Assembly: GCF_013373865.1 (NCBI RefSeq) | Contig: NC_050470.1 | Coordinates: forward strand, 20,788,667 to 20,852,666 | Source of the DNA: Monomorium pharaonis | Lineage: Eukaryota; Arthropoda; Insecta; Hymenoptera; Formicidae | Reading direction: 5' to 3' | DNA length: 64,000 nt | Part shown: positions 57,711-64,000 of the stretch, piece by piece | Numbering within the stretch: the stretch's first letter is position 1 | Layout: each line of letters opens with the position of its first letter | Program-made: the position numbers and the translations under genes | The notes under the pieces: generated by a model | The model's database searches: none | Seen by the model: only the letters and a program-made list of their open reading frames with translations | Told to the model about the DNA's origin: nothing

Positions 57711-59063
57711 CTATTTCACCACCCTACTATTCAGAGGACGAAGATCTACGCACAGCCGCAACTTTCCACTTTCCCTACGTACGGGCATCACCCGCGCACA
57801 ATACGGGGAAGTGCTCGGCCTGATTATGCCGCGTTTGAGCAAATCGTCAGTGATTTCTCGTATCTGCAGGCGCTCCATATACGCGAACTCTCGCGGCGCA
57901 TACGCATATACCGAAGTATCTTTTAAGTGCACCCGTACTGTATAATTGTCGTCGACCTGTTGTACGACCCGCTCCTGTACTCGCGTTCCCCTCACACGAT
58001 CCCGAACCGCGTCATCAAAGTCGATATCCGGGTTGAAATCCTCGGCCATTTCTTCCTGCACGTACAATGGCAACGCATCAAATAGACTTACTCGATTCGA
58101 ATTTTGATCTGCCGCCGGTCTAACAACTAACGTTAAACTCTGATCATTCAAAAACTCGCGCCCCAAAATCAGGTCCGCACCGAACGTCGCATCCTTCAAT
58201 ACAAATAGCTTAATTATTAAATTCGCTCGCGCCAACAGATACAATGTAATTCTGGGCGTGTTTACGCCGGAAACGCTAAGAGGCTGATCGCTTAAATTAC
58301 GCAACTCCCTATCTGCTCGCACAATAGTATCGTTCGCGCAATCGTTAAATTTCGCGCAAATATTGCTTTTAATAAAAGACACCGGGCTATCTGTGTCTAC
58401 CAACGCTAACAAATCAGTCGGCTTACCATTTAACGCCGTGACCTTTACAAACGGTGAATCAACCGCCAATCTCTCGCTGTCGACTTTCTTCCGTCCCGCA
58501 TCCTCAACGGTAGCAACGACGTTGTCCTGCTCCTTCTGTGATTCCGTGACCACCGCCGCTGTCGTAGCCGTAGCCGCCGGTTGACCTCTTCCAAATTGAT
58601 ACGGTTTCTTCGCCGCCGGGCAATTAAATTTCACGTGTCCTTTTTCTTTACAGTAAAAACACGTTGGCTGAGAACGACATTCAGGGTGAGCATGTCCCTT
58701 CTTGCCGCAATTTTTGCACTCGTCCGCGGTGATTTTCTTTGGATTCCCGGTCGCTGTATTTCTCGGTCTGTCAGGCTCAGTTGCCCTCTCGGTAATTAGT
58801 CTTATTCTGTCGAGGAAATCCTCCACAGTATTCACAGTGAGCGACAGAGCGGTCGCCTTCAAGGAATTTGACGTAATACCGCCAATTAAAATATTAACTT
58901 GATCTCTGCTCGGTAGATCTAAGCAATGTATCAACGTCATTTTGTCGATAGCATATTGGTCGAAGGATTTCTTGGACATCTGCCACTTCCTGGCTTCAAG
59001 TTTTTGCATGATCTTGTAAAACGGCATTTTCCGTTCGAACATTTTTATCAGCTCCATCTTCAA
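57711..59063 (-). pseudogene. Gag C-terminal part, protease and RT start of gypsy A
   Basis: A 450-codon minus frame. Two zinc knuckles, CKNCGKKGHAHPEC and CFYCKEKGHVKFNC, lie near residues 115-150. The protease motif near residue 220 reads LLALVDTDSPVSFIK, with Asp in place of the Gly of DTGS, which should abolish activity. The RT begins with ILKRGIIRPSTSPYCAR-like and KLRLCVDLRPLNSRVVK, where the frame ends. Confidence 0.9.
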
Positions 59064-59093
59064 AATATTCCATGATTCTAATGCCGCTCCTGT

Positions 59094-59920
59094 CTATATG
59101 TCATACCATCTTCTCGCCGCTTTAGTTAGTCGGCTGGATGCTGCCAGTAACGTCGTCCCGTCGGACGCACCATGTATGAGCGCGACGCTATCCACCCGTC
59201 GCGTCCACGAAAGAACACTTTCTTCTGTTGTACCTCCAAATTCCGGTATCTGCGTAGCTAGCCACTTCACATTATTCGTCACCGAGCTGGTTAACTGGAC
59301 TGTCAAAGCTGAATTGGGGGAGGCATCCACCGTGTGGGGAAGTCGCCCATCGATGCTCAGTTCTCGGGCGGGTCGAACGTCCGCCGAAAATCCGGCTCTA
59401 TTTCCGTCACTCCTCAACGCTTGTATCAACGCGGTAAACTGTTGCTGCTGCTGCTGCATCATTTCTTGTATCACCGTAAGGACCCGTTGTAGCCTTGCTT
59501 CAGTGATCGGGGGATCCTCGTGACTTGTTCCGGCACTGGCGGTCCTATGCTTGGTCGTATCTGATGATTTTTTCTTAACGAAATTCGCCACTGGCCCGTG
59601 GCTCTCCAAATGCTTTCTAATAATTAGTAGTAGCCTTTCTTTATCTCCCGACGTAGGGAGGCCATCATTCAAAGCTTCTCGCTGTAGCTCCTCGAGCGAT
59701 AGCGCTTCCAGGGCCTCACGATCGATTTACCGACATCGTCGACGGCCGTCACCGCTCCGATCACGCACTTAACTGCGTCACACCACGTGCCGCTACTTCG
59801 CGTGATATGCGCCACGCGCCACTTTCCAAGCACGCCCGTCGTCGCGGGGGCACTAAATGCGAAATTCGTGCCTAGCGAGACTTCGATCTCATTTTCTGTA
59901 AATTGGCTAAAAAACCGCAC
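59094..59920 (-). pseudogene. Gag N-terminal part of gypsy A
   Basis: Minus frames 59669-59920 and 59094-59672. The latter includes a Gln-rich run (MMQQQQQQFTALIQALRSDG) and the capsid-like WLATQIPEFGGTTEESVLSW, RRVDSVALIHGASDGTTLLA. A stop near 59092 separates it from the downstream gag-pol frame. Confidence 0.82.
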
Positions 59921-59998
59921 TCCAACACTCGTGCCTTATCCCGTGAATTGCCCAGAAGACCGAACTTACGCACTTGGGCCTGATCCCACTTCTGAGGT

Positions 59999-60495
59999 TG
60001 AAATATAGAAGGATCTGGTTTTTTTAACTGTTTCCGTAATCTATATAATATATATAATCAGTTGTCCGTCAATTCAGTAGATCTTTTGCAATAAACAGTA
60101 ATATTCCGTCGCAGTCGTACCGTGACTTTTGGATAATTGGATAGAAAAGTTTCAATAAAGTAACTGTAGAACAAGGGCTCCGTAATTACGAACACAATAA
60201 TCTTGACTACATTTTATTATTACTCGGTATACAAAACAGTATGGCTTGCGCCGATTTCACTATTACTTATTAAGGACAAAATGACTTGCGCCGGCGAAAT
60301 GACTATATCGCTCGGCTTCTCGAAGGCAAGTGAGTCGCATTATATTTCTCGAACTATATGCGACTCACCGGTTGCGATTACGTCAGATCGCGCACGCGTA
60401 TTAAAAGACAACGCTGGAGCCGTTTCCGGCTACGGGAACGCCACTCTGGCAGCTCCATAACCAAAATCGCAGTGGTTCTCTATTCATACCTTTCA
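59999..60495 (-). repeat. 5' LTR of gypsy A
   Basis: Very similar to 45648-46142, differing by small indels (for example extra T and TATATA units). No primer binding site was confidently identified next to it. Confidence 0.92.
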
Positions 60496-60557
60496 TACTG
60501 TATTGTGAATATACTGAAGATATACTTTAGATATACGTATAACATTCTTGAGATATA

Positions 60558-61689
60558 GGGTAGATGTCCCAATTACTGCCAGTGTCCCAATAACTGCCAT
60601 TTTATTTATTGTACTTGATAAAAAATAAATTTATAAATAAACGTGTTAAACAAAAAATTTATTATTAAATTAATACTTTAATTTATAGAAAAACAAACAA
60701 ATGAAACATATTTGTTTAGACTTAATATTTAAAAATTAATGTTAATTCGGTTTTATATCAAAAGTGCGATTACGTAAGTAAGAGGCGATGCAAAAGTCAT
60801 ATTAAAGAAAGGGCACTATATAATTTTATTATATAACTTTTACATTGATCATGTAAAATGAATTAATGAGATATATAAGAATCATTTTAATGAAATAATG
60901 TATGAAATAGGTGATATTTTATCTTAAATTATTATAATTAATGCTGACAGTAATAGGGACAATATTTTTTGGTTTGTCCGTTAAACTGCCGTCAGTGTTC
61001 GCGACAAGAAACGTGTTACAAGTAAGTATAACTGACATTTACGAGACTCTATGAAAAAGACTGACAATTATCTGGTCACAGTGAAAGAGACTGGCAGTTA
61101 TTGGATGTCAGTAATACAAAAGCGGCTGTCAATCATGGGGACATTGCAGATTTCTGTATATTTTTACTTATTATTAATTGAGTATTTATATTTAATGCAT
61201 AATAATTTTTTTTATGATATAGGCATTTATCTTATTCGATATTATTTTGCATGCTCTGACTGCGTGATCTATGGATCGAATCGTATATACTCGTCATACT
61301 TTGGTTTGCGAATTTAGGAAACACTGCGTGTTGAGGTCGAATCCTCCGCAGTAGTTACGGATCAACCAACCGAGAAACATATTTACATTTGAGTCTTCCT
61401 GACTTAGCACACTGTACGCTTAAGACTTATAATATAGCGACTGAAAAGAAGAAGAGAACATTGCCCTCTTATACTTTCTTTCCTTTGTCCGCTCTTTCCA
61501 ATCATCCAACTTATCAATCTATTTTATTTGAGTTATATCCTTTTTCTTCCAATTTTTCTACAATGATAATAGAGTTATTAAGTAATATTATGATTAAAAG
61601 TGAAACATTTTTTAGCTTCAGCAATGCCCAAAATGGTTTAATAAAGTTCGGCTATAAGCTTAAGGTGGCAGTAATTGGGACATCTACCC
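60558..61689. mobile_element. 1.13-kb TA-flanked element (GGGTAGATGTCCCAATTACT ends)
   Basis: The left end GGGTAGATGTCCCAATTACT plus GCCA and the inverted right end GCAGTAATTGGGACATCTACCC. TA flanks both sides (60556-60557 and 61690-61691). The interior repeats variants of CTGGCAGTTATTGG. The frames inside (61051-61317 and 61389-61751) are not recognised. Probably a non-autonomous mariner-type element nested in H. Confidence 0.75.
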
Positions 61690-62118
61690 TATTCGATATA
61701 TTTTCACAAACTGCCAGCGAAATTCTATGGAATAAGGCAACCCGGACATAGTACATTATGAGTATATACTCGGCATATTACAGACGTATCTCCAATATTA
61801 TACGAATATTGCAATATACTTTCGCAATATCCTACTATCGTTCTCATAATCTACATATGCTGTCTGGATATTCACTCCATATATACAAAGGGTTGTTTCT
61901 ATCCTTAAAATCGCTTCTCCGCCGATAAAAAAATACGTGTCTATTATTTTGCATAGTTTTACAAGTGTACAAAGTTTCATTAGAATTCGTGAGTGATAGT
62001 TTAGTGATGTTCCTTCCTTTGTTAGAAATTTTTGATCTTGTGAGCTTTTATAGACATTGTTATTTTCCTTTAATTAATATTTTTCAAAACCTAAATTTTA
62101 TGTTTATTAGTAACAACA

Positions 62119-63198
62119 CCCTTACGGAAAAATTCTCTCACTCTAATTTTGAGAGTTTACACTCAAAATTGAGTGTTAATACTCGATTTTGGGAGTTTAC
62201 TCCCAAATTTAGGTGTATACGCTCAAATCTTAAGTATTTACACTTTAGCGTGAAAGGATTGGAGTGTACGTGTGGGAGAGTTATCGGACGAAATTACGAG
62301 ATGGACGATTTGCGAGTATATTAATCTTTATTCGAATCCGCTAGTACACCAGACGCGATGTGTAGGTCTTAATCATTCGGTATCTCGTAGACGACTCCTC
62401 GTTAACCCGTGTTTTTCCGTTCTCTCCGCACTTATTCCTTCCTGGGATTCCGTCCTTGATCTGTTATTGTGGTTCGTTGCCCGATTTTAACTATCGTTGT
62501 TTTTCGTTTTCGCGGCTTTGTCAATTTTTCTCGTCGCTGTTCGCGCGCTTATTTTCGGGCAACGACCTGCCGGTTTGCGGGCATGTGACGACGCGATCGC
62601 CACAACACTAAAGATTGAGTGTTTATACTCGAACATTGAGTGTGTACACCCAATGATTGAGTTCATACCAAAGTCTGGATTTAAATATTGAATATTTGAA
62701 AGTATACTCTCAACATTTGGATATGACACTCAATAAATGAGAGTATACTTCCAACATAAAGTGTGAACACTGAAATGTTGGAGATGTACACTCAACATCT
62801 ATCGGTTGAAGGTATACACTTAATATTGAGTGTGCACTCTCAAACATTGGATTAGAAAATGTTAAATAAAAACAAAAGCAAGAAAAGCAAGTTCAACCAA
62901 AACATTCAACTATAGAGTGTTCAACTGACTTTGAGTATTAATTTAAGTATTAATTTGAGTATTACTTTCAACTTGGATGTTTGGATCTAATTGAATGTTA
63001 ATTTCAGTGTTATTCTTAAATTTAGGATTGAAATTAACACTCAATTAGATGGCGAACATTCAAGTTGAGAGTAATAACACTCTAATTAAAAGTAAATTAA
63101 AGAGCGAACACTCAAGTTGAGTATTTACCCCTTGTCCCAAATTATACTCAACTTGAGTATTTTTTTAAGTGTTATTTTTAGTGTTTTTTCCGTAAGGC
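62119..63198. mobile_element. 1.08-kb CCCTTACGGAAA-ended element
   Basis: The left end CCCTTACGGAAAAATTCTCT and the inverted right end GTTTTTTCCGTAAGGC. CA flanks both sides (62117-62118 and 63199-63200). The interior is built from dozens of ACTCAA/TTGAGTGT/ACACTC words in both orientations. A GC-richer core (62275-62610) lacks them and might be a captured or inserted piece. Confidence 0.75.
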
Positions 63199-63200
63199 CA

Positions 63201-64000
63201 TAATTATTATTAGATTAAATTTTAATAATTAATGAAAGAAATATTGTATGTACATGGACTGACAAATAAATCTAAAAAATATATAATGATCCTAATAAAA
63301 GCCATATTCGAGATTAACTTATGCTCTAATTTATTCTCGTGATCAACAATAATTTCTGACATGATATAAATGTTTTTAGTATAATGTAAATTAGCTATAA
63401 TTATGTAAATCGCTATAATTAAATAAATCGCAATTTCTTACCAACTTATGTGTTCAACATTTTTGTTGAACACAGAGAGATGCGCATGGTCGAATCAATA
63501 TGTCAGTCAGTTATATGTCAATTTTCATAAAATTTCAAAAAGATTACAAATAAGTGGATACATTAACTACAAAACTAAACAATGTGGAAATACAATACTA
63601 GTATCAATACTGATATAATATTAGTACCAATTAAAAAATGTTATCTAATGCATTTTTTTTAAATAAATGGGTACTTAAATAATTCAAACTTAGGGTGTAC
63701 TTCCGAAAACGACATATACTTCTGATTTTCGAAAATTGTGTATTCTTACGTATTTTGGCGCGCTGATTACGAATATAATAGTGAAAATTGGCACAAATTT
63801 AATTTTCATAGCGGAAACCATAAAAAAATCATAAAAATCACGATTTTTTTCATTTATTTCCGTAATGGAAATTTCAAAAAATACTTCAGATAAAAGTTGT
63901 AGATCTCATCAAGATACATATTCTATGTTCTATTAATTTTTGCCATAAAGACAATAGTTTAAGAAAAACGACATCAAATATTCAAAACTTCATAAAACTT
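63201..64000. other. AT-rich end of the window (still GRHPR intron 5)
   Basis: No gene, RNA or complete repeat is recognised. No sequence encoding the expected PHIGS end of GRHPR was found on the plus strand here. Confidence 0.5.

Larger units (their letters stand above)
45648..60495 (-). mobile_element. Ty3/gypsy retrotransposon A (outer), minus strand
   Basis: LTRs of 495 and 497 bp (45648-46142 and 59999-60495) bracket gag-pol read on the minus strand. Gypsy B is inserted between its RNase H and integrase coding regions. Order on the minus strand: gag, CCHC fingers, protease, RT, RNase H, [gypsy B], integrase. This RNase H-before-integrase order is that of Ty3/gypsy. Only a 3-base TAC is shared by the two flanks, so a full target duplication is not seen. 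Multiple stops and shifts. Confidence 0.93.
44919..61868. mobile_element. CCC-ended element H (CCCAAACAGCAC), host of the gypsy nest
   Basis: It starts CCCAAACAGCACCAGATATC after TA and ends CATATGCTGTCTGGA before TA. Its own sequence is 44919-45647 plus about 60496-61868, rich in GAATATACTNAGA-type repeats and an (AT)n run at 45388-45436. The middle is gypsy A and all it contains. A 1.1-kb MITE (60558-61689) is also nested in the right part. Confidence 0.65.
41293..61996 (-). mobile_element. Pogo/Tigger-like DNA transposon G, heavily interrupted
   Basis: The outer ends pair: 41293-41404 (ACTGTCACTCACGGATTC...) with about 61880-61996 (...GAATTCGTGAGTGATAGT). The inner arms 41636-41900 and 44580-44918 pair as well, giving inverted repeats of more than 400 bp. 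The transposase remnant on the minus strand (42500-43805) has pogo-type motifs. Insertions split both arms: a putative solo LTR in the left arm, and the whole nest of element H in the right arm. Without them G is about 3.6 kb. Confidence 0.75.

Noticed and set aside
45850..60460. Identical 85-codon frame found twice (45850-46107 and 60203-60460)
   Set aside because: Both copies lie inside the LTRs of gypsy A; identity reflects LTR pairing, not a conserved gene.

Overview
The window looks like insect nuclear DNA, most likely from an ant or another hymenopteran. It is AT-rich, has one split host gene with GT-AG introns, and is otherwise packed with insect-type transposable elements (BEL/Pao, Ty3/gypsy, an RNase H-bearing non-LTR element, pogo/Tigger, Tc1 and Harbinger-like elements, and many hairpin MITEs). 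The lineage call is inference from element content; no lineage marker was tested. A 500-base run of N marks an assembly gap, and many differences between repeated copies are one-base homopolymer length changes. Some broken frames may therefore be sequencing error.

Layout. 1-8.2 kb: about 3.45 kb of AT-rich, MITE-bearing sequence present twice in direct orientation on either side of the N gap. 8.2-14.6 kb: MITEs, a Harbinger-like element with a 0.6 kb purine (GA) tract, a CCC/GGG-ended element carrying a 5S rRNA-like piece, a putative solo LTR and a 28-bp tandem repeat. 14.6-30.9 kb: three foldback elements (D, E, F) lie head to tail, separated only by TA repeats and sharing the end motif AGGGTGT. 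E carries a complete BEL/Pao retrotransposon in its left arm. F carries a Tigger-type MITE that in turn carries a minus-strand non-LTR retrotransposon. 31.4-32.7 kb: upstream region with a TTAA-flanked MITE.

32.7-40.7 kb: the only host gene found. It is the first five coding exons (about 284 codons) of a D-2-hydroxyacid dehydrogenase resembling glyoxylate/hydroxypyruvate reductase (GRHPR). The last coding part, with the catalytic His, is not in the window, so intron 5 runs past 64 kb (over 23 kb).

41.3-62.0 kb, inside that intron: a nested stack six levels deep. A decayed pogo/Tigger-like element (G) holds a CCC-ended element (H). H holds minus-strand gypsy A, gypsy A holds minus-strand gypsy B, and gypsy B holds a CAC-ended DNA transposon (C) whose transposase-like gene is split between inverted arms. 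C holds a 190-bp hairpin MITE. 62.1-63.2 kb is another CCC-ended element.

Most notable: element C (a possible CACTA-like family with an inverted, complementary transposase arrangement), a group of CCC...GGG-ended elements with variable 2-bp target duplications, and the D-E-F foldback cluster. No CRISPR array, tRNA gene or bacterial-type operon was seen.
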